Of a DNA stretch of 16,503 nt, positions 1 to 4,391 are shown piece by piece. Below the pieces are notes generated by a model. The model saw only the letters and a program-made list of their open reading frames with translations. It had not been told where the DNA came from and searched no databases. Origin of the DNA: an uncultured Megamonas sp. (GTDB lineage: Bacteria > Bacillota > Negativicutes > Selenomonadales > Selenomonadaceae); the NCBI GenBank assembly GCA_900554895.1, contig USIX01000041.1, positions 1 to 16,503 of the forward strand, given 5' to 3'. Both the position numbers and the translations under genes were made by a program. How positions within the stretch are numbered: the stretch's first letter is position 1; every line of letters starts with the position of its first letter.

Positions 1-74
1 ACGATCAATTTACAAGGTGTCACATTCCGATTTATTGATACAGCTGGAATCCGTCTACCTTTAACAAGGTATAT

Positions 75-96
75 AAAGGCTTCACCGAGCCTTTTT
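75..96 (+). terminator. intrinsic terminator after the mnmE fragment
   Basis: A perfect 7-bp stem (AAAGGCT at 75-81, AGCCTTT at 88-94) with a 6-base loop is followed by a run of T ending at 96. It would stop rightward transcription entering from the mnmE side. Confidence 0.65.
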
Positions 97-134
97 AAAT
101 CAACACTGCATAGACACAAATTTATTTATTTTTT

Positions 135-162
135 TAGGCAGAAGCCCGAAAGCCTCTGCCTA
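135..162. repeat. 8-bp inverted repeat
   Basis: TAGGCAGA (135-142) and TCTGCCTA (155-162) are perfect inverted repeats separated by 12 bases. The T-run lies upstream of it on the plus strand, so it is not a normal terminator in either direction. It sits just before the TTGCAT (-35-like) box at 167. Confidence 0.45.
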
Positions 163-166
163 TCTC

Positions 167-195
167 TTGCATTATTCCGTTAAAAATCATATAAT
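167..195 (+). promoter_or_regulatory. plus-strand promoter of microtranscript A
   Basis: TTGCAT (167-172), a 17-base spacer and a perfect TATAAT (190-195) fit a housekeeping promoter. No plus-strand gene follows; a hairpin terminator begins only 22 bases after the -10 box. Confidence 0.5.
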
Positions 196-201
196 TTAAT
201 T

Positions 202-255
202 AGGAAAATTTTAGCTTGCTATCTGCATTGTTCATCAGTGCGGATAGCTTTTTTT
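202..255 (+). ncRNA. predicted ~54-nt microtranscript A (promoter plus terminator hairpin)
   Basis: Starting about 7 bases after the TATAAT at 190-195, an RNA would contain roughly 16 unpaired bases, then a 10-bp stem (218-227 with 239-248, one T-G wobble, 11-base loop) and seven Ts (249-255). The hairpin overlaps the 3' end of the leftward ORF at 219-497. The same layout recurs near 1315-1385 and 2964-3028. The sequence around the T-run, GCTTTTTTTATTGC, is identical at 247-260 and 1377-1390. Function unknown; existence of the RNA is inferred from signals only. Confidence 0.35.
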
Positions 256-497
256 ATTGCTTCTATGTCGTGTATATTCAGAAATACATTATCTACATAT
301 TCCTGCATTGTCCCATTTGTGGAGGAAATCACCTCGATAAGACTGCCGTCGGAGTTACTGAGAATTACCTTAAGCAAATTGTTGAACATGCTTATCTCGA
401 TTATTTTACACATATCGTAATTTTGAAATCGCTCATATACCAGCTGACGAGCCTGTTCAAATTCCATCGGTATATCATCAATGGTATAATCTTGCAC
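219..497 (-). CDS. hypothetical phage-type protein, 92 aa
   Basis: I do not recognise the family. The product is acidic, without membrane segments, and looks like mixed helix and strand with a helical first third (residues 10-30). The start is GTG at 497 with AAGGAA-type bases just upstream; no ATG fits better. It overlaps by 20 bases the end of a 37-aa ORF upstream, which suggests a compact, translationally coupled leftward operon as in phages. Its last codons (AIKKAIRTDEQCR) lie inside a hairpin with a plus-strand T-run. It is probably real because the reading frame is closed, well spaced and phage-like in setting, but no function can be assigned. Confidence 0.5.
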   Translation of the reverse strand: MQDYTIDDIPMEFEQARQLVYERFQNYDMCKIIEISMFNNLLKVILSNSDGSLIEVISSTNGTMQEYVDNVFLNIHDIEAIKKAIRTDEQCR

Positions 498-591
498 GCT
501 GTTTCCTTCTTTCCCGCCATTCGCCGACGGACATAATCAGCTTTAAAAACTGTCCGTTTTTCAGATGCCGCCGCATTTCCTTAACCTTCAT
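478..591 (-). CDS. small basic ORF, 37 aa
   Basis: ATG at 589-591 opens a 37-residue frame ending in TGA at 478-480. The product begins MKVKEMRRHLKNGQFLKLIM and ends in a very basic tail (EWRERRKQRARLYH), a composition suited to nucleic-acid binding. Its ATG overlaps the end of the ORF at 581-763 (ATGAAGGTTAA), and its own end overlaps the next ORF start by 20 bases. A second start, the ATG six residues in, has a better ribosome site (AAGGTTAAGG). Overlapping short genes of this kind are common in phage early operons. Small size keeps confidence low. Confidence 0.35.
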   Translation of the reverse strand: MKVKEMRRHLKNGQFLKLIMSVGEWRERRKQRARLYH

Positions 592-763
592 CGGTCGGCA
601 ATAACCTATTTTCTGCATACATATCATTCCTTTCTGCTTCTTCAATTTCTTTTATCAGTGCATCACGCCTGCTGTCTTTCCAGCGTGCAGCATACGCCCC
701 GCAACGGAAACGACGATTAAAGATGAGCAATTTATTACATAAATGAGAAGAGACACTAATCAC
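581..763 (-). CDS. possible small phage protein, up to 60 aa; start uncertain
   Basis: The C-terminal half (residues 27-60, from RWKDSRRDALIKEIEEAERN) reads like an amphipathic charged helix and is plausible protein. The N-terminal part from a GTG at 763 has no visible ribosome site and looks poor. A 27-bp imperfect inverted repeat cuts across residues 19-27 (682-708 against 806-832), so the gene may be a rearranged remnant whose original 5' end is lost. Its stop overlaps the start of the next small ORF, which supports translation of this region. Function unknown. Confidence 0.3.
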   Translation of the reverse strand: MISVSSHLCNKLLIFNRRFRCGAYAARWKDSRRDALIKEIEEAERNDMYAENRLLPTDEG

Positions 764-832
764 ATTTTATTGGAGCGCATATTTTATTAACTTTTTAGGG
801 AGTAATCCGTTGCGGGGTCTACGCTACACGCC
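682..832. repeat. imperfect inverted repeat, 27-bp arms
   Basis: The plus strand at 806-832 begins TCCGTTGCGGGG, which is exactly the reverse complement of 697-708. Similarity continues for 15 more bases with four or five mismatches, giving arms 682-708 and 806-832 about 97 bases apart. The 97-base spacer and the start of the ORF at 581-763 lie between the arms. It may mark an inversion or a small duplicated gene end. Confidence 0.45.
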
Positions 833-848
833 AAAATTTTTATAAATT

Positions 849-1208
849 TTATTCATTCATAGCTTTATTAATAGTCATATCGTCTTTTAATTTATAAACA
901 AGTTCTCGCGGAAATAGATATACAGGTCTTGAGCTTGTCGAGTCCAGCGACTTTTTTATAACCGGCAGTTTCCGCTCATGGATTAAACGTACAATGAACG
1001 CATTGCTTTTGCACCGGAAATAGTCGGCGACTTCCTCCGTCGTCCAATTCGGATTGTCTTCATACGGCTTTTTATGGTTGAGCTGTTCTTTCGTATACTC
1101 AAGCTCTGCATACAAATCATGGATTAATTTGTCCTTTTCATCTTCCAGCCGCCGGCTGTATTCAAAATTATTCACGACTGACCGATACCTGAATTTTAAA
1201 TCCTCCAT
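849..1208 (-). CDS. coiled-coil plus excisionase-like HTH protein, 119 aa
   Basis: Residues about 5-48 form a charged heptad-like helix (LEDEKDKLIHDLYAELEYTK). Residues 53-110 look like a short winged helix-turn-helix of the MerR/excisionase type: NWTTEEVADYFRCKSNAFIVR, a short turn, then a strand region ending RPVYLFPRELVYKLKDD. Such proteins bind DNA and in mobile elements often help the integrase excise. Start ATG at 1206-1208 has GAGGTGA a few bases upstream. A leftward promoter (TATAAT at 1272-1277, minus strand) and a hairpin-rich leader precede it. The promoter spacer holds a 19-bp sequence repeated at the start of the integrase transcript, which ties the two genes together. The excision role is inference. 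Confidence 0.55.
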   Translation of the reverse strand: MEDLKFRYRSVVNNFEYSRRLEDEKDKLIHDLYAELEYTKEQLNHKKPYEDNPNWTTEEVADYFRCKSNAFIVRLIHERKLPVIKKSLDSTSSRPVYLFPRELVYKLKDDMTINKAMNE

Positions 1209-1232
1209 ATACTCACCTCATTTTCAAGAGAT

Positions 1233-1258
1233 TTGGCGGTTTAACCGCCCACCGCCAA
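1233..1258 (-). promoter_or_regulatory. leader with two mutually exclusive hairpins
   Basis: In the leader of the 119-aa gene, GGCGGTT (1235-1241) can pair with AACCGCC (1243-1249), a near-perfect 15-base palindrome. Alternatively TTGGCGG (1233-1239) can pair with CCGCCAA (1252-1258). The two stems share 1235-1239 and cannot both form. They end about 25 bases before the start codon. No T-run follows, so translation control or protein binding is more likely than attenuation. Confidence 0.4.
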
Positions 1259-1271
1259 GGATATTGGAGAA

Positions 1272-1300
1272 ATTATAAAGGTAATAGCTAGGCATATACT
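1272..1300 (-). promoter_or_regulatory. leftward promoter of the HTH gene, spacer = 19-bp repeat
   Basis: On the minus strand a perfect TATAAT lies at 1277-1272. With 17-bp spacing the -35 position (1300-1295) reads AGTATA, which is weak. The spacer is nearly the whole 19-bp direct repeat (1278-1296), so a protein binding the repeat would sit on this promoter. Confidence 0.4.
1278..1296 (+). repeat. 19-bp direct repeat, copy 1
   Basis: AAGGTAATAGCTAGGCATA occurs here and again, identically, at 7244-7262. The flanks do not match. The centre TAGCTA is palindromic. Copy 1 lies in the promoter spacer of the excisionase-like gene; copy 2 begins at the predicted first base of the integrase mRNA. 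Confidence 0.8.
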
Positions 1301-1314
1301 TTTCTTAACAAATA

Positions 1315-1323
1315 TGATATAAT
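1315..1323 (+). promoter_or_regulatory. extended -10 promoter of microtranscript B
   Basis: TGATATAAT (TG at 1315-1316, TATAAT at 1318-1323) is an extended -10 element. A -35 box at the usual place (TACT region near 1297) is weak. Only a short RNA ending at the hairpin at 1353-1378 could be made. Confidence 0.4.
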
Positions 1324-1329
1324 CTTATT

Positions 1330-1385
1330 GGTAAATAGTTGGCATTTAAAAGGCTGACCTGTTTTTTAACGGGTCGGCTTTTTTT
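1330..1385 (+). ncRNA. predicted ~56-nt microtranscript B
   Basis: From about 1330 the RNA would run to a 9-bp stem, GCTGACCTG (1353-1361) with CGGGTCGGC (1370-1378), including two T-G wobbles, then seven Ts (1379-1385). It is antisense to the last codons of the XRE gene at 1346-1825. On the minus strand the same hairpin is followed by only TTTTAAA, so it can also serve as a weaker terminator for that gene. The transcript itself is inferred. Confidence 0.35.
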
Positions 1386-1825
1386 ATTGCCGTAAACAGC
1401 AGGGAAATCGTACTTTTCATCAACGGCATTAAACCCTTTTCCCTGATTTTGACGAATAATCCCTGTTCCGTGCCGTCGATTTTGTTATCTTGTCCGATAA
1501 CAATTAGCTGCGGAATATAATCCTTCTGCATCGCACTGACGCTGGCAAAACTGGATAAAATATTCTGCGACAGGCAACAATTATCATCAATCTTCGGCAG
1601 CCACATCCTGCCGCAAGCGTTATCCTGCGTCCAGTAATAAATTATTGCCGGACACTTATAAACTTGTGCCATATGAACAGCTAACTCGTCATCAACAGCG
1701 ACGGCACCGCTTTCATACGAATACAAACTGCGTTCGCTTATATTCAAAAGCCTTGCTGCCGCAACTTTTGATATCCCTGCGTCAATCCTGCTTTTCTTAG
1801 CAATAATATGGAAATATTTCTGCAT
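1346..1825 (-). CDS. XRE-family HTH protein, paralog 1, 159 aa
   Basis: An N-terminal helix-turn-helix of the XRE/Cro type covers about residues 8-50, with KVAAARLLNISERSLYSYESG as recognition region. The C-terminal part (50-159) is unrecognised apart from a shared motif, IGQDNKIDGTEQ, also found as IGQDGKVDAKEQ in the protein at 2966-3451. The two are clear paralogs along most of their length. I chose ATG at 1823-1825 because AGGAGG lies eight bases upstream; a GTG at 1834 would overlap that site. The leaders of both genes share ATTTTACCTTGAAAGGAG with one difference, so the duplication includes the leader. Its extreme C-terminus is encoded by the microtranscript B hairpin and does not match its paralog. 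Confidence 0.7.
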   Translation of the reverse strand: MQKYFHIIAKKSRIDAGISKVAAARLLNISERSLYSYESGAVAVDDELAVHMAQVYKCPAIIYYWTQDNACGRMWLPKIDDNCCLSQNILSSFASVSAMQKDYIPQLIVIGQDNKIDGTEQGLFVKIREKGLMPLMKSTISLLFTAIKKADPLKNRSAF

Positions 1826-1879
1826 ATCTTTCACCTCCTTTCAAGGTAAAATATTAATAAGAAAATCTCTTTATTTTTT

Positions 1880-1888
1880 TGTTATAAT
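1880..1888 (+). promoter_or_regulatory. extended -10 promoter of the DUF4145-type gene
   Basis: TGTTATAAT at 1880-1888 is an extended -10 box, 26 bases before the ATG at 1914. The -35 position is poor, as expected when an extended -10 is used. Confidence 0.5.
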
Positions 1889-1913
1889 CATCTTAGAAAG
1901 CGAGGTGATTATA

Positions 1914-2612
1914 ATGAAAGTTCCAATAAATAATGTACAAGGACAAAATCTAACTGTTTCTGTGCCTGATTTTTGTCCTCATTGTAATAAAAATATAGCT
2001 CCAATACTTTGTGCTTATGCAACAAATATAAATAATTTTGATAGTATTTATACACATGCACAATTTGAATTGAGTACTATATTTTTATGTCCTAATTGTG
2101 AAAAAAGTATTTTTGCTCGATATGTCATGATAAAGCAAGCCACAGCTCCACTTGGTTCATTTTATTATCGAGAAGATACTAGATTTATTTATCCGTATAC
2201 AGCTCCTAAAATAGAAATACCCAATAAAATACAAGATTTATATCCAGATTTTTATGCAGTATATAAACAAGCTGCTAAAGCTGAAAGTTTTGGTCTTGAT
2301 AAAATTTGTGGTATGGGATTTAGGAAAGCGGTTGAATTATTAGTTAAAAACTACTTAATAAGTCAACATAATGAGCCAGAAGAAAAAATTCTAAAAGCGC
2401 CACTGGGACAAAGTATAAATAATATAGAAAACCCTAAAATTAAAGCTCTTGCTCGTAGTGCCACATGGATAGGCAACGATGAAACACATGTCATAAAAAA
2501 ACTGAAAGACTACGATGTACAAGATATGAAAAAATTTATTTATTCTCTATGTTATTTTATTGCTTCAGAACTTATTGCCGATGAAGCGCAGATATTAACA
2601 CAGAAAAAATGA
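1914..2612 (+). CDS. zinc-ribbon plus DUF4145-type protein, 232 aa
   Basis: CPHC at residues 21-24 and CPNC at 59-62 form a split zinc ribbon. The C-terminal half (about 110-222) has the helical layout of DUF4145, with GMGFRKAVELLVKNYL at 133-148 and the signature IGNDETH at 186-192. DUF4145 is often fused to restriction or nuclease proteins or found alone in defence islands; its biochemical role is not settled. ATG at 1914 was chosen over GTG at 1905 because GAGGTG (1902-1907) is an ideal ribosome site for it. The gene is strikingly AT-rich compared with the flanking XRE genes, a sign of separate origin. It has its own promoter and ends two bases before a convergent gene. Confidence 0.7.
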   Translation: MKVPINNVQGQNLTVSVPDFCPHCNKNIAPILCAYATNINNFDSIYTHAQFELSTIFLCPNCEKSIFARYVMIKQATAPLGSFYYREDTRFIYPYTAPKIEIPNKIQDLYPDFYAVYKQAAKAESFGLDKICGMGFRKAVELLVKNYLISQHNEPEEKILKAPLGQSINNIENPKIKALARSATWIGNDETHVIKKLKDYDVQDMKKFIYSLCYFIASELIADEAQILTQKK

Positions 2613-2613
2613 T

Positions 2614-2838
2614 TTATTTTACTGGTGTTTTTCCGATAAATCTACCTTCTAAGGTATAGTAAAATAATTTATTTTGATATGGATTATCTTTGGTGCCATC
2701 GCCTTGAGTTCCATTAACAACAATCAACTTTTTTATAGTTATATTGTTTATTTTCATATTGAATTTTACATTCTGCCGTTCTTCAAGTTGCCGCTTGAGT
2801 TCGGCATTTTCTTTTTCTAGTTCTTCATATGTTTTCAA
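2614..2838 (-). CDS. coiled-coil phage-type protein, 74 aa
   Basis: Residues 1-24 form a heptad-rich coiled coil (KTYEELEKENAELKRQLEER). The rest is a strand-rich tail ending LFYYTLEGRFIGKTPVK, with NGTQGDGTKDNPYQ in the middle; I recall similar coiled-coil plus beta-tail small proteins from Firmicute prophages, without a known function. The start is TTG at 2836-2838; no ATG is in frame and the ribosome site is weak, so the true start could be a few codons upstream. It converges on the DUF4145-type gene with a single base between the stops. Confidence 0.5.
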   Translation of the reverse strand: MKTYEELEKENAELKRQLEERQNVKFNMKINNITIKKLIVVNGTQGDGTKDNPYQNKLFYYTLEGRFIGKTPVK

Positions 2839-2857
2839 ATTATCACAGCCAATCCCT

Positions 2858-2889
2858 CGCTTAGAGCCATAGCCCTAGGCGGTTTTTTT
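2858..2889 (+). terminator. plus-strand hairpin with T7 run
   Basis: CGCTTAG (2858-2864) pairs with CTAGGCG (2875-2881), one T-G wobble, 10-base loop, followed by GT7. No plus-strand gene ends here: it lies just upstream of the leftward coiled-coil gene. It resembles the hairpins of the microtranscripts, but no TATAAT was found in front of it. Confidence 0.45.
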
Positions 2890-2902
2890 ATTATTGTTGT
2901 TC

Positions 2903-2937
2903 AATATTTCTGTTATGGTATTTCCTTTAGAAATATT
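2903..2937. repeat. 9-bp inverted repeat
   Basis: AATATTTCT (2903-2911) and AGAAATATT (2929-2937) are perfect inverted repeats 17 bases apart, between the terminator at 2858 and the promoter at 2964. It could be a regulator site or an RNA hairpin; AT richness lowers its weight. Confidence 0.35.
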
Positions 2938-2963
2938 ACATGATAGCTAAAACTCATTTTTTG

Positions 2964-2972
2964 TGTTATAAT
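2964..2972 (+). promoter_or_regulatory. extended -10 promoter of microtranscript C
   Basis: TGTTATAAT (2964-2972) is an extended -10 element. The bases before it (TTTTTGTGT, 2958-2966) equal the right half of the 13-bp operators at 3779 and 3846, which occupy the same place relative to their -10 box. This promoter may therefore be under the same repressor. Confidence 0.4.
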
Positions 2973-3451
2973 ATATTTGCATTGATAGTATTGCTGACTG
3001 GCTTTGTGCTGGTCAGCTTTTTCTTTTTGTAGAAGTTAAGCGAAAACACCGTTTTTAATATCGGCTTCAGGCTTTCAACGATACGACAGTACAGCGGCTG
3101 TTCCTTAGCATCCACTTTTCCGTCCTGTCCGATATTTATTAAATCCATAGTATATTTATCGGCGGTGTTCAAATCCGCCAATAGGCAAAGAATTGTTTCA
3201 GGAAGGTTTCTGCTTTCAATATCCGGAAGTATGAACCTTCCTGTTTTTGTATTTCTGAGCCATTCATACCCGATTGCCGGCATATCATAAATTTTCATCA
3301 TCTGGAAAACAATATCATCCGGTACATTGGCACCGCTCTCATAACTTCCAAGCGTCCGCACGCTTATATGCAGTAAACTGCTTGCCGTTTCCTGCGTAAA
3401 ACCGGCAGCTTCACGACAGATTTTAAGTTGCAATCCGAAATCTTTCATCAT
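2966..3451 (-). CDS. XRE-family HTH protein, paralog 2, 161 aa
   Basis: The N-terminal XRE helix-turn-helix covers about residues 7-60 (FTQETASSLLHISVRTLGSYESG as core). The middle contains IGQDGKVDAKEQ, shared with paralog 1, and SLKPILKTVFSL matches that protein's LMPLMKSTISLL. The last 25 residues are lysine-rich and low in information, and lie over the microtranscript C hairpin. ATG at 3449-3451 has AAGGAG ten bases upstream. It is 60 bases downstream of the Cro-like gene and is probably transcribed with it from the operator-controlled promoter at 3771-3799. A phage-type regulator is likely; its target is unknown. Confidence 0.7.
   Translation of the reverse strand: MMKDFGLQLKICREAAGFTQETASSLLHISVRTLGSYESGANVPDDIVFQMMKIYDMPAIGYEWLRNTKTGRFILPDIESRNLPETILCLLADLNTADKYTMDLINIGQDGKVDAKEQPLYCRIVESLKPILKTVFSLNFYKKKKLTSTKPVSNTINANIL
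2979..3028 (+). ncRNA. predicted ~50-nt microtranscript C
   Basis: A 10-bp fully paired stem (2993-3002 with 3008-3017, two wobbles, loop TTTGT) is followed by T5-C-T5. With the promoter at 2964-2972 this makes a transcript of about 50 bases. It covers the last codons of the XRE gene at 2966-3451. On the minus strand no T-run follows, so this hairpin works only for plus-strand transcription. Confidence 0.4.
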
Positions 3452-3511
3452 GTTCCATCATCTCCTTTCGAGGTAAAATAGAATTAGTTATTAGCGGTAT
3501 ATTCCAAACCA

Positions 3512-3721
3512 TTAATCACACGTTTCGTGTGTTATTTCATCAAAAAAAATATTCATATCAAAATCTGGATATGTTTCTTTAAATTTTTTTAGAAAAGAAC
3601 GGCTTGGTAATCTTGCCCCAAATTCGATTTTTTCATATAACGATTGCGATACGCCTATATTTTGTGCCATAATTTTTGTAGTATATCCGTTGTCTTTTCT
3701 AAACTTTGCTAAGCATTTCAT
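3512..3721 (-). CDS. Cro-like XRE protein, 69 aa
   Basis: The whole protein is one helix-turn-helix domain: FRKDNGYTTKIMAQNIGVSQ, then SLYEKIEFGARLPS, then a final helix. This size and its place, first in the leftward unit and divergent from a CI-like repressor, fit a Cro-type partner in a lysogeny switch. ATG at 3719-3721 has AAGGAAG upstream. Its promoter (TTGACT-17-TATATT) has an operator inside the spacer. Its own last codons contain another operator-like 13-mer at 3518-3530. Confidence 0.7.
   Translation of the reverse strand: MKCLAKFRKDNGYTTKIMAQNIGVSQSLYEKIEFGARLPSRSFLKKFKETYPDFDMNIFFDEITHETCD
3518..3530. promoter_or_regulatory. operator-like 13-mer inside the 3' end of the Cro-like gene
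   Basis: ACACGTTTCGTGT is a perfect ACAC-N5-GTGT palindrome, the pattern of the sites in the divergent control region. It lies about 65 bases upstream of the paralog 2 start. Confidence 0.45.
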
Positions 3722-3744
3722 ATATTAATATCACTTCCTTGTCA

Positions 3745-3757
3745 ACACGTTTTGTGT
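3745..3757. promoter_or_regulatory. operator O1
   Basis: ACACGTTTTGTGT matches ACAC-N5-GTGT. It lies in the leader of the Cro-like gene, downstream of its -10 box. Confidence 0.6.
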
Positions 3758-3770
3758 ATTATCTATTTAA

Positions 3771-3799
3771 AATATACTACACTTTTTGTGTTAAGTCAA
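3771..3799 (-). promoter_or_regulatory. leftward promoter PL with operator O2 in its spacer
   Basis: On the minus strand TTGACT (3799-3794), a 17-base spacer and TATATT (3776-3771) make a good promoter for the Cro-like gene. The spacer contains ACACTTTTTGTGT (3779-3791), an ACAC-N5-GTGT palindrome identical to O4. Confidence 0.65.
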
Positions 3800-3818
3800 T
3801 ACTAATAGATAAATAAAT

Positions 3819-3831
3819 ACACATTTTGCAT
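3819..3831. promoter_or_regulatory. operator O3 (imperfect)
   Basis: ACACATTTTGCAT keeps the left half-site and spacing of the other operators but has GCAT instead of GTGT. It lies between the two promoters, as weaker central operators do in phage switches. Confidence 0.4.
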
Positions 3832-3838
3832 TATAAAG

Positions 3839-3866
3839 TTACACTACACTTTTTGTGTTGTATAAT
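3839..3866 (+). promoter_or_regulatory. rightward promoter PR with operator O4 in its spacer
   Basis: TTACAC (3839-3844), a 16-base spacer and TATAAT (3861-3866) lead to the repressor gene. ACACTTTTTGTGT (3846-3858) fills the spacer, so bound repressor would shut off its own gene. Confidence 0.6.
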
Positions 3867-3884
3867 TGAATAAGGGGAAATATT

Positions 3885-4268
3885 ATGAAACGATTAAAAG
3901 AACTTAGAGAAAATAAACATCTTACACAAGCTCAATTAAGTAAATTTTTAAATATATCAGCTAGTACAATCGGTATGTATGAACAAGGACGTCGTTTTCC
4001 AGATGAAATATTATTAAAAAATATAGCGCAATTTTTTAACGTATCACTTGATTATCTATTAGAATTAACCGATATTCCATATATTATAGATGATTATATA
4101 GCTAAACAAAAAAAAGCCGGCATGCAGCCGGTTGACAATCAATATAGCGCGGATGAACGAAAGATAATAGATATGTATCGCCAGCTGTCTGAAAAAGACA
4201 AAGGCAAAATCGAAGGTCGGCTCGAAGAAATGCTGGATGATGAGCAAGCAGCAACTAAAGGCGCATAG
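3885..4268 (+). CDS. CI-like XRE repressor, 127 aa
   Basis: Residues 1-60 are a textbook XRE helix-turn-helix: LKELRENKHLTQAQLSKFLN, then SASTIGMYEQGRRFPDEILL and the typical FFNVSLDYLLELTD. The C-terminal part (95-120) is a charged helix (ADERKIIDMYRQLSEKDKGK) probably used for dimerisation. It lacks the peptidase domain of SOS-cleaved repressors, so it would be inactivated another way. GGGG-A sits just before ATG 3885. The base composition shifts from AT-rich in the first 80 codons to balanced in the rest, which hints at a domain join. Four or five 13-bp palindromes around the two promoters are its probable targets. Confidence 0.75.
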   Translation: MKRLKELRENKHLTQAQLSKFLNISASTIGMYEQGRRFPDEILLKNIAQFFNVSLDYLLELTDIPYIIDDYIAKQKKAGMQPVDNQYSADERKIIDMYRQLSEKDKGKIEGRLEEMLDDEQAATKGA

Positions 4269-4309
4269 CAAAACTTTTGGATAGAAGTTATGCGGCTTTA
4301 ATGCAGGAT

Positions 4310-4355
4310 AATTATGTTGATTAAGTGAATTTATCGTACACTTATCAGCATAATT
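4310..4355. repeat. long inverted repeat, 18/17-base arms
   Basis: AATTATGTTGATTAAGTG (4310-4327) pairs with CACTTATCAGCATAATT (4339-4355) with one wobble and one bulged base; the loop is 11 bases. No T-run follows, so it is not a standard terminator. It stands alone between the repressor and the frameshifted coiled-coil gene, and may act on that gene's leader or be a remnant of a small inverted-repeat element. Confidence 0.6.
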
Positions 4356-4391
4356 TATAAATATGGTTTATAGAAAGGACTGAGTTTTATT

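Larger units (their letters stand above)
1..183 (+). pseudogene. mnmE: 5'-truncated-by-window fragment of mnmE, broken after the G3 motif
   Basis: The first 18 codons read TINLQGVTFRFIDTAGIR, which matches the G-domain of the tRNA-modification GTPase MnmE (switch region plus G3 motif DTAG followed by IR). MnmE normally continues with an acidic stretch and over 200 further residues to a C-terminal CxGK motif. Here similarity stops at about base 54; the frame stays open to a TAA at 181-183 but encodes nothing MnmE-like, and an intrinsic terminator lies inside it. The gene is therefore interrupted, and its remainder is not found in the other 16 kb. Der/EngA shares DTAGIR, but the residues before it (INLQGV) fit MnmE better. 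Whether this is an integration scar, an old partial copy or an assembly join cannot be decided here. Confidence 0.7.

Noticed and set aside
135..162. Inverted repeat as a terminator
   Set aside because: The T-run is on the wrong side for both strands.
806..906. Plus-strand peptide reading RCGVYATRQNFYK
   Set aside because: No start codon or ribosome site and stops close upstream; better explained by the inverted repeat.
3741..3860. Operator cluster as a CRISPR-like repeat array
   Set aside because: Repeats are 13-bp palindromes with irregular spacing and fit promoter architecture; no spacers of even length.
4065..4271. Hydrophobic minus-strand ORF opposite the repressor
   Set aside because: Shadow frame of a clear XRE repressor gene; no ribosome site.
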